Assembly: GCA_008360955.1 (NCBI GenBank)
Contig: LUCM01006167.1
Coordinates: 83,504-147,503 of the forward strand
Direction of reading: 5' to 3'
DNA: 64,000 nt
Origin: Fasciolopsis buskii
Lineage: Eukaryota; Platyhelminthes; Trematoda; Plagiorchiida; Fasciolidae
The notes under the pieces were generated by a model. It was not told where the DNA came from. It did not search any database and saw only the letters and a program-made list of their open reading frames with translations. Every line of letters starts with the position of its first letter. Positions within the stretch are counted from its first letter, which is position 1. The position numbers and the translations under genes are program-made. Below, in pieces: positions 35,821 through 49,400 of this stretch.

Positions 35821-38800
35821 CAGATTCATGGACTGAAATATTTTCGACGAACATCCCGACTACTAGTTTCGTAATTCAAGTGGTAAAAATTGCTTAACTA
35901 GTGAATGAACTCGCAAGGGCGGGTTAGGGATAGGGCGTTGCAGTTGTGCACAGCTGAACTGACCTGTTAGCTAGACCACATTCAGTGACAGAATAACTTC
36001 ACGACATCTTGCTACTCATGTTCGGACAGCTTGGTATAGGACTTAGCACCATCGACGAATAGTGCTCTGCCTTCTATCAACCTCGGGAACTTTGCAGTAG
36101 TTGGAGACGATCACAAACAATTTCCTCCTTCAGTTAGCTAATTCGACGCTTGCTTCAGTAAAGGAAGGTTCGGGCATGTTATCCAAATTCATGTGACACC
36201 GATGCTTCTTTATATACCTCGTTTCTAGTGGTATCATCTAGTTTCGAGGAAATAAACTTTGACTAACCCGCGGAATCCCGAGGAGACGATTTGACAAATA
36301 GATAATTGATCTCAAAGATGCGACTCATCACCGATGATACCTGAAATTAATCCACTTCGGAGAGCCGACTGTATGAAAATAGATTTGGCTGACAGTCAGA
36401 TGAAAACCAAAAGTTTTGGCGATTCACCAAGTGGTTTTCTTGTTTTGGAACTCATTTCCGTCCCTACAGGTTGCAAGTCGCTAGGGCTAGTGGGCCGAAT
36501 TCAAGAGAAACTCCTGAGAAAGGAAGGTTATGATTTGTTTCGAAACTCATATACTCATGATCACTTTCCGTTCCAGTATACGACACCACTAAGAGCACAA
36601 TTGTCACGTTTGTATTCCTATTATCCAGAGACAAATTAGGAAGCTTTTCGAAAATAAGCCATTACATTTGGCTGGCGTAACCTAACCAGCAGATATGCTA
36701 TAAATGTAGTCGATGGTCCATTTCAGCCGCCATCTGCATATGTCAATCATTACGCACTCTGAAATAGCTATGGAGAACGAAATAAGAGATTTACTTGCAA
36801 CAGTTTGATGCAACTTTCCGCTGCCAATTCAGCGTCGGTAATCGATAGACCCGCCACTCTCATTCAGTAATTTTTGTCGTCTACCGTCTAGCGACTCTAG
36901 TATGGAGTTATTTTTACCTTATACGGCAGGAAGTTTGACATCGTCGACAGTAATATCCACTGGTTGAGTATTTCCACGAATTATTGCATCGCAACTCGGA
37001 CCATACTTTGGATAACGTCAGAATTCCGGCTGTACTATGTTTTCATGAAAAAAAGCTGCAGGTCGACGTGACTTCAAACGACTGATGTCAGTTTCGAAGA
37101 TTGGTTAAAAAGACCCCCCTTTTTATTCATACTGGAGTGAACAATTTGGATAGGCATAGGGAAGTGAAACAACTTTTTCGAAGAATTTCCTGCTATAAAT
37201 ACTCTTTTTGAAAGCGTTTTACGGTTCGCCATTTACTATGCATCACTCGACCTAGGAAACAATTTGAAGAACTAACGCGCTTTGTATATTCTGCTATGGT
37301 GCAGGAAAATTATATTGCCTGTCCATTACCCGAGCAACCCATACTCCAATTTCGTTGGCATGTGAAACTTATATATGGTCTTACTCATTATCTGGACAAA
37401 GCAACGTGAAATATCGTTCATAATTTACCTCGAGAAACGTCTGTCGGAAAATTTTAACAGGAGTATAAATAACTCTGTTTTCACTTTCGGATGTGAAAGG
37501 GTTGCTGCAATAAGTACATCCGATGAGCATCGTTTAACATATCAGTTTTATGCAAACGGTGTACTTGTCTGGTTTAAAATGATGCATCTGCTTAAAATGG
37601 ACATTTGGATTGAGCAGAAATTTTCAATCAATTCATTACTTTCCACATTTTGATGGTAAAAAATTTTGCTTTCTCCAGCTGATTACTTCATTACCACGAC
37701 AACAACGTAAGGTTAAGTTTGAGGTAAATCAGGATCCCTCCTGAATACATATTCTCCGGTTCATGAATACCAGTGAATACTAAGCCCAAGTTAACGCATA
37801 TATCCTGATCATTGAATGATTAACCTGACCTTATATTTAGGGGCGCAGTTGTGGGTAGTGTTTGATAAAATAAGTACTTCTCCCGAGTAATATAGGGCTA
37901 GGTTATGTATATAAATATAAACGGGAATGAATTCTAAAGCATTTCCAAACAAGTTCATGAAATTTTCATATTCCAGCCCAGTTTGTGTTAACAACCAAGG
38001 TCAAAGTTGTTCAGTGGACCTTATTACAGTCTACTACGAGATGTGGAGAGAAACTTACAAATAAATTCATGATGTTTGCTGATACCACATACAGTCTAGA
38101 ACTAGGAAAGCGTGATACATCATGCTAGTCTGATTTCAGTCTGTGCCAAATAAGGCACGATGTAACTGGGGGACTCCGAGGGAGATGGAGTAAGACTTAA
38201 AAAAGAGTGAAAGCAGAACAAATGAACGAACAGCAAACTTTCGTTCACAAAAATCGATACGCCGGTCACTGATTTCGGCCTCGAGCCACCGCCGTAGGAG
38301 AAATAAGCCAGAGGTACTCTTGATCTTTACGGCCGTAATCTGGGAATCAAGATGCTCCTATAAATGACAGGCATTTTATTAGCTTCTACATTCCTCTTCA
38401 CCAAGTCCTTGCGTGACCTCCATATTCTTCCTGTAAGCGAGTTTCGGGGAGGTCAGACAAGGAGCGAAGCCGCCGGCGGTGCGCTTTTCATGAATTCTTG
38501 TCTACTCACAGTAAGAGTAGTGGATTTCGGCTTGGTTTAGACATTTTCTTGGTTTCTGATAAACACTTCTGAGGCGACATCGCACGGATTACATTAGTCG
38601 ATAAGGCGAGTGAAAACGCCAGTCAGTGAATTGCGCAAGATCAAATCGGTCAGCAGAATCGACCAGTGAGTGTTGATTGTTGAAGGCCAATATTAGTAAT
38701 TGGATTTGACTAAGAAATGATGTTTTTGTCTGCTCGACTTGGTTCTTCTCACTAGAGTTAGCGACTGACTGGCTAGCCGGAAATAGAGCAGACATCTCTT

Positions 38801-39881
38801 CTTCCTTCATTCCTTTTCAAAGCATCCATGAGGTCGTATACATTAAAGAAATCACCGATAAGTTGTTTTCCGGCATAATTAACGAATTAATTGTGTACGA
38901 TCACGCAGGCAAGTCCAATGGCTCGCACAGATGCCAAACAAAGTGAGCTCGCTCCGCCGCACCTGGGATCTATGAACCTTTAGGATTATCAGTACAGCTA
39001 GATAATCTGTTCCATTTTATTTCCAATTGAATTCTGCATCTGACATTAAAGTCTACACTGCGTTCGGTGACTCATGTGCCGGCTAATGGTGTTGATTGTT
39101 TTGGGTCTCTGTTTATGTTGTCATGCGAATTCTGATTGGCTGTATTTGAAGCTGCTTATTAATCACAATGGCGCGTTGCCTTTTCTCACAGAAACCAAAA
39201 GTATATTAACCACATGAATGCAGAATTTAGATTCTTTTTGACGCTAAACTGAAGTCAGTTCCATGTCATTTAGAGTATCCCTATTGTAAAGCTAATTACT
39301 TAAATGCCTCTCGGTGAGAGTGAACCATGAACAAAACACTAATCAAAAAAGGCAAAGTAAATCACTATATGTTTAGGGTGGAAAAATGGCTCAGTAAAAA
39401 GCACAACAGCACACGGAGACTTTGAAACACCACCATTGTCTCGGCAAAACCATTTCTTCGTCTCATTTTTCAAGCATTATATCCATTGAGCATGAGTAAT
39501 ATGAAAAAATATTCCATGGCTTATGGGTTCTGCAAAACACAGGTAGAAAAAGACTACGGGACTTGGAGTGGGCTGGATCCACATTAGATTCTATTATTTT
39601 AAGTGTGCCAATGGGTTGGTCGGAAACTGGCTGACACGTACCACTAGAATTCTGGTGCTGAAAGCAGTTCATTTAATGCGGATTAGTTGATGACTTTGGC
39701 GTTGTACTGCTGCATAAATTACGGCTTCCTATCGTAAAGACCCCGAGCAGCTTGCGGCCTAATGGAGATAAATGAACAGCGATAACTGTGCGTTGCACTT
39801 TAAGCTTTACGGGTATGGGATAACGTAAAACAATAGGTAAAATGGAACGTTTTTATCTCCTGACAATCTCTGAAAATGTTG
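35821..39881. other. intergenic, between the plus-strand orphan exons and the rolling-stone gene
   Basis: Open frames at 36334-36639 and 37375-37653 (plus) have no recognisable motif. No repeat family was recognised. Confidence 0.35.
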
Positions 39882-42800
39882 CTAAGGAAATCGATGCACT
39901 CGGGTACAAGTGAACCGGAGACCTACTTGCATCAGGAACGAGAACAGGATGACACATAGGCAAGTGAGTATGGCCGTTCGAGGAAGACTCCAGTTCAATC
40001 CAGGGTAAACTTGACCGACATTGAGCGGACCTTGGATTCCACTAAGCCAGAACACATAACTGAATAGAGAGTACACTATGCCGACCAAGACGGGATAGAG
40101 CACATGGATGAGACGAATCGGAATCGCGCACAAACACAAGTCCAATACGACTAATGCGGCAGCTAACGAGTGCTTGAGTCTTCCCAGTTGACTGGAGAAC
40201 ACTCCTAGAATGAATTTTGCGGGAGAAACAGAAAAATTAGTGCAGGGCTGAATTAAAAATCTTTCCTGATGGTCAAGTGGATTTGATCTATTCTGATTAA
40301 GTATGAACGAAAAAGTGATAGTTCATGATAGCTCATGAGCAGTACACATATTCCAAACTGAGTGTCATTCATGTAGCGCATATCATTGATGAATAACTAA
40401 TTTAAAAATGCAGCTTGAATGCCAAAATAATGCAACCAGTGGGCCATATTTTTGTGACGAAATCTGCCGTGGCATTTCGGCAGGGACAAATAAAGAATAA
40501 TGTTGCAAATCACGTGACGACTAAGGTGAAACAGGTTTCAAAATTAACCGAACGAAATTTCCTATAGTGATAACTACGAAGAACCGATTGTTTGGAGTGA
40601 CACCGATCTTCCGGGGAGAACCGACTGTTTTCGGGTACCTTTTTTTGCACAACCCGCTTTGATGCTCGATTTTGATTGTGTAACATTTCTTTGACTTTGT
40701 TCGTTTTATCGGGAACAAGATGCATAAAATGCCGCTCGTTCTGGACTCCCCAGATTTCGCGCTTTTGACTAACACATCGCTCGGCTGCTTCTGCTGCGGT
40801 TCACTTCCGTGTGTATTGCCTTGTTGGAACCATGATGTGCGTACTGTTTCCCGCGTGTAGCCTTTAGCTCATATCTGCTGTATTCTGTCGACTGAAGGGA
40901 CTTTGTCAACTGCTGATTCAGAATCTGATAGAAAGCGTGCCCGAGGATGGGATACTGAGCTTCTTCTATGTCTTCCTGGAATTAAATTCCGTAGTGCACA
41001 CATGTACAAATGAGTTTAAACCTATATAAATAATATGGGTCACAAGAAATTGAAAAAAATCATGCGGCCAACGCAATAACGCCGAAAAAGTGAAGTAGAT
41101 GACAGTTCGGAACAAGAACAACGGAAAGTAAAGTTTTTGTGTTTCAAGCATTATTTCTTGGTTCCGAAGAATAAACAATCAGTAGTGAAGCTTTACACCA
41201 TTCGAACCATTAAGTTCGACTTTCTCATTCATGTTTCTCACCGTCTCCAATCCACCGCTATCTCATTTCGGGCTCCGATGAAGGAGGCAAAGAGACAGCA
41301 AACGAAGCCAAAACGGATGCTGACTTCGTTTTTAGGGGCAGTACCACTTAGGAACGAACGAACGAAATTTCGCCGGAACCACACTACCGAACTCTTGATT
41401 ATCGCAATTCATCAAGTATGCGTATCTCCTGTTTTATTCAGGTAAGATTCTACTCACATTGAAAATCGAAGCCTTGAACTGCGCGCTCTGTTTCAGGAGG
41501 TTGTTCTTTGTCAATCGTTGAAAACTTTCCACAAATCATGAAGCATAAATAGACTGACCGACCACACACAGTCCTAGGGATTTGACAGAGAAACTACTAA
41601 ATCTAATCTCTCCATATCCTTGCGTCAATCCATAACCTGGCCTCAACGTCGTCTTTGCCAGCCTCGTCCAGCAAGCAAAAAGATGAAAAGGTAAATGAAC
41701 TGCAGGCATACGTAAATCAGTCATGTCTCGTCCGTCAGAGACTGCGCGGAGCGATTATCTTGGTAGGCAGGCGACTATCACCACCCAACACACGACGGCG
41801 CACCTCGTCATTGTTCACCCGATTCACACACCTGACTCCAGCAACACGTTGGAGACGTCGGTGCTCGAATACACTAAGCAGCCATGCATCCTCAACGGTG
41901 AGGGACCGGATATTACAAACACAAAATAGGACGTTATGAACTGTACCATCGTACATCCTGTTTTGAAACATTATCACGGCAGCTAATTCTAGTGAGTTCG
42001 GATAGGCGTCTCGATTCCATATGACTCCCGCCCCACTCAGTCAAGTAGGGACAGTCGTTCGGGTTCTGACCGGTTAATGAGACTGCTCTTTATTTGCCAT
42101 AATCAAGCGATTTACATGAGTCGGCCAGGGTCAAAGCTCATTGAACGATTCCATCCATTCCATTGGGTTCATTATCTCATTTTTGATGTTCACTTCAAGC
42201 AACACCCCGGTCGCTTGTGTATGTGTTAAAAAGTCAGACCACCTTCACTCTGGAGGTAGCACGGCCGATTACGAGTTTGCCCTCCGGCTTGCAGTCGATT
42301 AGATTCTTACCGGGTGCGTCATTCATCTGGTTGTAATCAAACAATCAAGATTATGGGGTCTCAACCTGGAGCTCGCGGATTCGAACCCTCCCGCCCCCTT
42401 CTGATGGACCTCTTTTGGAACATGATATGCAGTTTTGTTCTGTTCAGTTGGGAATTTGAAAAATACAGGATAATAAAATATGCCAACGGATTTTGTCGCT
42501 CAGTCCTTTTACTCGGACATAGGCTTGCATCTTCGTAGCAAGACTCGTCGTATTGAAGGGTTTACTACTCGCCCTTGACCTCCTTTACCTAACTTCTCCC
42601 TGAAGAGAATGCTAGATGACAAGTCGGTGCTAAATATGTCGCAGATTCACGAAAGCTCTGCTGGTCTTTGCTATCTGCGACGTGACGTCAACTCCAATAC
42701 CAACCCCAGCAAGTCCGGGATAATTCTAAAAGCAACTGGGAAATGGTACAGAAGCACGGGAGCATCAGCCTAGAACGTTCACAGTCAAATTGTCAAAATC

Positions 42801-44856
42801 ACCCGGAGAAATAGCATAAAGTATGCACCAGGTTAATCAGTGACTTCCATGTGTTCGTTTCACAAAGAAACAATCTGACAACCCGTAATTTCTTGCGGGC
42901 AGAACGACGCGAAGAAACTACGAAACGAATAGTCTTCGTTTTCTGTCGGACGGGCGCTTGAATTGGTCACTACTCGTGTTTCGGAATTCTTCTCGCCTTT
43001 CTAATATAGGTCAACCCTGGCTCAATCACTCCTTAACAGGACAGAACACGTTAGACAGGGAGTGCACCAGGTTGGGGGAAGCTTCGCTTTCAAGCAAGTC
43101 TACTGTCGGATTTGGCCAAAGACACGATAAACTGAAAGTCAGTGGACAGACATCGACTTTGTCTTCCCTTCGAGGGGGATTACATTAGCGGGAAGCTCGA
43201 GCGATGATTCGGAACGGCGTCCGCCCGAACCTACTACGGTGCTAACCTTAAAATCATCCATGGTCGAGCCATGGAAACAAAGTTTGCCTTGTAGGGAAAT
43301 CCCTCCCTGGCAGTCGAATGGTGGTGGAAATCACCTGTTTGCGTAAGTTGGGCTAAAAATTCTTTAACCTCTAAGTGAAACGTCCGAACGCTTTTGGGCG
43401 TGGCCTCGTAGCCCAGCTAAAGGATCACATGCGGTACTAATGCACGGGCTATAACATTGTTGGGGTCGAAAATATTTAGATCGACCCCACACTCTGATCT
43501 ACCGATTCTAATGTTAATTAGGAGAGATGAAATTGCTTCAAAGAGGGTAACAGTTATGCAGTTGAGTGGTTGAATATGTTTAGCATTTTACAAAGTATTT
43601 CGAGTCAAATCAAAAGCATTTCAATAAAGTTACGAGCTCTAAGGTCCCGTCACTTCCGGACAATACATCAAGCAAATATTGATTCCTCAAGTCATTCGCA
43701 CAACAAACAGTCCATGAACTCTGTGATTTATCAAAGTCATGATCATACACTTATGCAAACCCAATACACACTAAAAAACGGTTCATGAACTTGTCCTGTT
43801 CCTAATAATGCGATGGCACTCCCATTCTCGATACCTTATTGCTTTTCATCCATAGACTTATTACATGAACATCTTTGACTGGTGCACTGTTTTAACCGTC
43901 ATTGTTCAACATGTGCCGTGTTCAGAATAGACGAAATCATCCCCGCTGTTACTCGTGCTGGTTTGCCGCAGCGCATTTTCTGTCCAACACGGAGAATTCA
44001 TTCGAGAGAAGGATCATAAGACAAAATGCTGCCGAAGTTTCGTGTGAAACGCATCATTAGACCCTCGTCTATGACCTTTGCAGCAGATCGTGAGTGCACC
44101 AACAGTTGACAAGCAAATTTTCTCAGACCAGTCAAGGATAACCGTTAGTTAAGTATATATATATATATATGTATATGAACATCAAGAAAAAATGTTTCCC
44201 TACAAACCAGCCGCATACCAGTTCACCAGGAGTGGTTCGGACATTTACACAGGATAGCATAACCTGGATGCTGCTACACAAACAGTGAGCTGTCATTACC
44301 AGATGGTTTGGATCTCAAAATGAAAAACAGCAAGTTCACATGCCATGCCAATTAACAAACACACGCCATTCATCATGTGCCAACGTTTTTTTTTGACACC
44401 AGTTTCATTTGTTGATGGGGCAAATAGGTTTATACCGGTGATTTGGCTGATTATTGGTCAATCACTGAATCCATCAGGATTGACCTATGAATCAGTGTGG
44501 GGACCAGGGAAGTGCTCGTCTTTAGTATGCTCCGAAGATTAAATCTACTCGAACACAAGATCAGTTTTTGTTTGAGTTTCCCACTGCAAGCTTTGGTTGC
44601 GGACATTGCCACGATGATCCACCTTCACGTACACAAGGACAGCGTGGTAACGGCAGCTTTAAACCGTTCTGCAACTGACTGACCCTGGGACGTTCAGATT
44701 CATCCAACCACGTCCCAAGTATACCACTGGAATGTGCAACTGACTGACCTGACATCACGATAGGTTGAATGTGATACCGGTATGTGACAATTTTTACTGG
44801 GGAAGGTCGCACCAATGTTGATGACGTTCGAAACCCGAGACACAGAGTTGGGTCAC

Positions 44857-44891
<35 letters not shown>

Positions 44892-46362
44892 CATGCAATC
44901 TCATATTTTCTATAAAGTTCCGGAGGAATCACAGTTGTTCACCTTCTCAGAATGAATCACATTCAGAAATACCAACACCACCCAGAGAGATTCATCTTGT
45001 AACTTATCGCGATCAAATCGGATAAACGCGGCATAGATGACCAATGTGTGGGTGAGGTAAACACGGAGACGTTGAAACTCCCATCGAATTCATTCGTGTA
45101 CCAATGTACGGTAATGGTAACCGCCACTGGTAATGCCCCGTTGCTGTGATAAATCCTGCCATAGCGTTTCGTGCTCAAGTTCAACCGATAACACTCCGAT
45201 TACGTTTGATGAGTTCACAATTTACCCTGAAGTTTTCATTCCTCGAACAATAGCTAGTACACCGTAAAGCACAGCTATTGCTTGTTTTCTTTCCATGGTT
45301 GGTAGCTTTATACCAGCGAGCAAACCTCTGGACTATTTGCCAATCGATGAATCCCCGCTAGCGAAATCCTCGAGACGCAACCGCGGCCAAATAGGGGGAT
45401 TTCAGAAGGGAACATGATGACGGGCTCAACTCATCTCATCCGCCTGCGCTCCGACCTGGAACCCATGGTTGATCGCGATGGGCACAATTCAACCTAGGTC
45501 ACTTGACTAACCAAGTGTCTGACGCCGGACCATAAATTAAAATCAACTAATGCTGCAGCTCTGACTACGAGGGGNNNNNNNNNNTGCAGCAGATCGTGAG
45601 TGCACCAACAGTTGACAAGCAAATTTTCTCAGACCAGTCAAGGATAACCGTTAGTTAAGTATATATATATATATATGTATATGAACATCAAGAAAAAATG
45701 TTTCCCTACAAACCAGCCGCATACCAGTTCACCAGGAGTGGTTCGGACATTTACACAGGATAGCATAACCTGGATGCTGCTACACAAACAGTGAGCTGTC
45801 ATTACCAGATGGTTTGGATCTCAAAATGAAAAACAGCAAGTTCACATGCCATGCCAATTAACAAACACACGCCATTCATCATGTGCCAACGTTTTTTTTT
45901 GACACCAGTTTCATTTGTTGATGGGGCAAATAGGTTTATACCGGTGATTTGGCTGATTATTGGTCAATCACTGAATCCATCAGGATTGACCTATGAATCA
46001 GTGTGGGGACCAGGGAAGTGCTCGTCTTTAGTATGCTCCGAAGATTAAATCTACTCGAACACAAGATCAGTTTTTGTTTGAGTTTCCCACTGCAAGCTTT
46101 GGTTGCGGACATTGCCACGATGATCCACCTTCACGTACACAAGGACAGCGTGGTAACGGCAGCTTTAAACCGTTCTGCAACTGACTGACCCTGGGACGTT
46201 CAGATTCATCCAACCACGTCCCAAGTATACCACTGGAATGTGCAACTGACTGACCTGACATCACGATAGGTTGAATGTGATACCGGTATGTGACAATTTT
46301 TACTGGGGAAGGTCGCACCAATGTTGATGACGTTCGAAACCCGAGACACAGAGTTGGGTCAC

Positions 46363-46403
<41 letters not shown>

Positions 46404-49400
46404 CATGCAATCTCATATTTTCTATAAAGTTCCGGAGGAATCACAGTTGTTCACCTTCTCAGAATGAATCACATTCAGAAATACCAACACCACCCAGAGA
46501 GATTCATCTTGTAACTTATCGCGATCAAATCGGATAAACGCGGCATAGATGACCAATGTGTGGGTGAGGTAAACACGGAGACGTTGAAACTCCCATCGAA
46601 TTCATTCGTGTACCAATGTACGGTAATGGTAACCGCCACTGGTAATGCCCCGTTGCTGTGATAAATCCTGCCATAGCGTTTCGTGCTCAAGTTCAACCGA
46701 TAACACTCCGATTACGTTTGATGAGTTCACAATTTACCCTGAAGTTTTCATTCCTCGAACAATAGCTAGTACACCGTAAAGCACAGCTATTGCTTGTTTT
46801 CTTTCCATGGTTGGTAGCTTTATACCAGCGAGCAAACCTCTGGACTATTTGCCAATCGATGAATCCCCGCTAGCGAAATCCTCGAGACGCAACCGCGGCC
46901 AAATAGGGGGATTTCAGAAGGGAACATGATGACGGGCTCAACTCATCTCATCCGCCTGCGCTCCGACCTGGAACCCATGGTTGATCGCGATGGGCACAAT
47001 TCAACCTAGGTCACTTGACTAACCAAGTGTCTGACGCCGGACCATAAATTAAAATCAACTAATGCTGCAGCTCTGACTACGAGGGGGGATTTTCGAGCCC
47101 GTATGCTAGAAGCAATCATCGTCAGCGTCAGTGCATGTTCACATTGCGTTGAGAGACCAAGGCCCTCCGATTTAACCCAGTTCCAAATGGCACCCCTGCA
47201 TTTGCCATGACGATCAGGTGCAAAGGGGCTTACCAGAACAGCAACGGACACTGAGGTTGAGCTGAGATTGGATAGACGATGGGCCCGACTTAATGGGTTG
47301 CCGTGCCGCTAAATTAACTTGGATTGGAGTGAGGACATGTGAGTTTACGCGAAATGCTATAAACCTGCGATAATCGGTCCATGATATGCCAAGTGGCAAT
47401 AATAACAGCTGACCCTTGAGAGCAGCGTGAGCGTTCCGACAGTGCATGGGTCAGACGACAAGGCGATGTGGAGGCCAAACAGGTAAAAGCGAATCGACCT
47501 AATCGTAAATGGATCATTTTCCCCATGGTTTCTACCTCGGAGATACACGTAGTTTACCTTTCTCGATGAAGTTGTCTTTTGTATGCTCGGATCGAGTGGA
47601 AGCCACCCGTGAAGCCAACCACGGATGTCATACGTCATCCAAGCTAAACTACGATCAGAGCCCACGGTGTTTACTGGACTACTGGGGTCACCGTTTTTTT
47701 ACAAGTATGTCACTGACAAATAATGTATTTATTTTACAGAAAATTATTCAGCAGTATCTAATATGCAATTTTAACAGAAAAAGTAGTGGTGGTGTTAGAA
47801 TCTTGGGGATTACGTCTCACTTGCAGTTTACCCTCAGTGTCCACGGCCAGCTTGGTAAACCTGCTTCCCTGAATGCGTAGAAAGTGCTTTGTCTATAGGT
47901 GAATTGAATAGAAAGTGTAAGTGACGGTGAGGGGACACGGGCACAACCGATCAGTTGAGTCACAGCAACCACAGTTGCTCGCGCAAGTCTCGACCTAGGG
48001 GATAACAAATATGATCGCGCAGGAGCGTGGGCAAATCACATTCCTTACGGTAAGACTGTGTGTTTCGGAAAGTTTGGTCTCACCTGCGTGGAAGCACGCT
48101 ACGATTTGTGTGACAGCTCGTACATTCATCAGGACGGACAAGTCACGCAACGAGAGTGAATGCAAATAACCGGCACCAAACGCACGGTAATCACGTGAAC
48201 ACCAAATTGCTAACCCATGCACGCTGCTTTCACGGTTAGTTTTTCAACTGAGAAATGTAAGTGCCACGATAGGCGTCTAAGTTATCGTGTTTCTGGTGTT
48301 GTACTTGGTCCTGTAGGTGCCACAGAAGTTGACAGTGGTTTGAGTCAATCACATGTGGTGGTTGATGTTCTAATCGACGTGGATCTGACGAGGAACATCA
48401 ACTTTTTCAGTCTGTTATTCATTTGTTCTGATATCACAAGCAAACGAGGGGCAAGCCGTGTTCTCCCAATCATGTGATGATACAAATTATTTGCTCAGTC
48501 TACTGATTACTCGAAATTCTAACCAGAAAGATCTGTTTATCAAACAACACAGATGCGCAGACTCTGGCTGAAATAACGTCGATCCTAATAAATCTGACTT
48601 AAAGATGCCAATGTAGGGGCTGGGAAAAATGTACACAGCTCCGTGGTTGACTGCCTTATAGAATGATTTTAGCACTGGATGAAACTTATCTATGTGATCC
48701 TGGACGAAATCACAAATCTGAAAGGTGAGCCCTTTCATCACCAATCGTCTTTTTTTAAAAATAATAATTGCCACGTGGATAGTTAATCGGGAAAAACGCT
48801 AAATTTTAAAAAGATCACTCTGAAAGGAATACGGCCGATCATCATTCCTTGAGAGGACAGAACCCATTTTGTCAGGGATTTATCTCCACCAGAATTCCTT
48901 CACCACTCGAGTTTGTTAAATTTTACGAAAAAAATGAGACTCAGTTGAGTCGAGAGTGAGGTTGTCGGTCCATGTGACAGGCTTATCAGCCCCGGTCGGA
49001 AGGCAACACATTCGTTTATCAAAGATCCAGCAATGCTGTTCGTCGTGACCTTTGTTCACAATTCAAACTTTTCTAATGCTAACTACATGCCGTGAATCAC
49101 GAAAGTTGTGTACAGAAAAGAAAGTTGGTTCTAATCCCTACGCTGATTTACAACATGAAAGAGAATGGCAATGAAATCGCATCTGATTGGCACTTTCTGA
49201 CCTAAATTCGGACCTCTGCAAGTTCATTGAATGTTTTTATATTTTCTCAATTGTCTCAGTCGGGCACAGTCCATTCTCGTGAGTTCTATCATACCTGACT
49301 CGCTTATTAATACTTAACACTGGATCCAGATGGAATAAGTAGCTATCAGAATATTGCGGCCTGAACCAAATCAATAATTTTTCACGGTCAAATTCATTGA

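Noticed and set aside
36334..36639. 101-codon plus-strand frame downstream of the orphan exons
   Set aside because: It lies beyond the candidate AATAAA at 36251, has no recognised motif and no acceptor that fits an upstream exon.
44345..46444. Identical open frames repeated 1506 bases apart, including one with an (IY)n stretch
   Set aside because: They are the same sequence twice in the gap-flanking duplication, and the IY run is the TA microsatellite translated.
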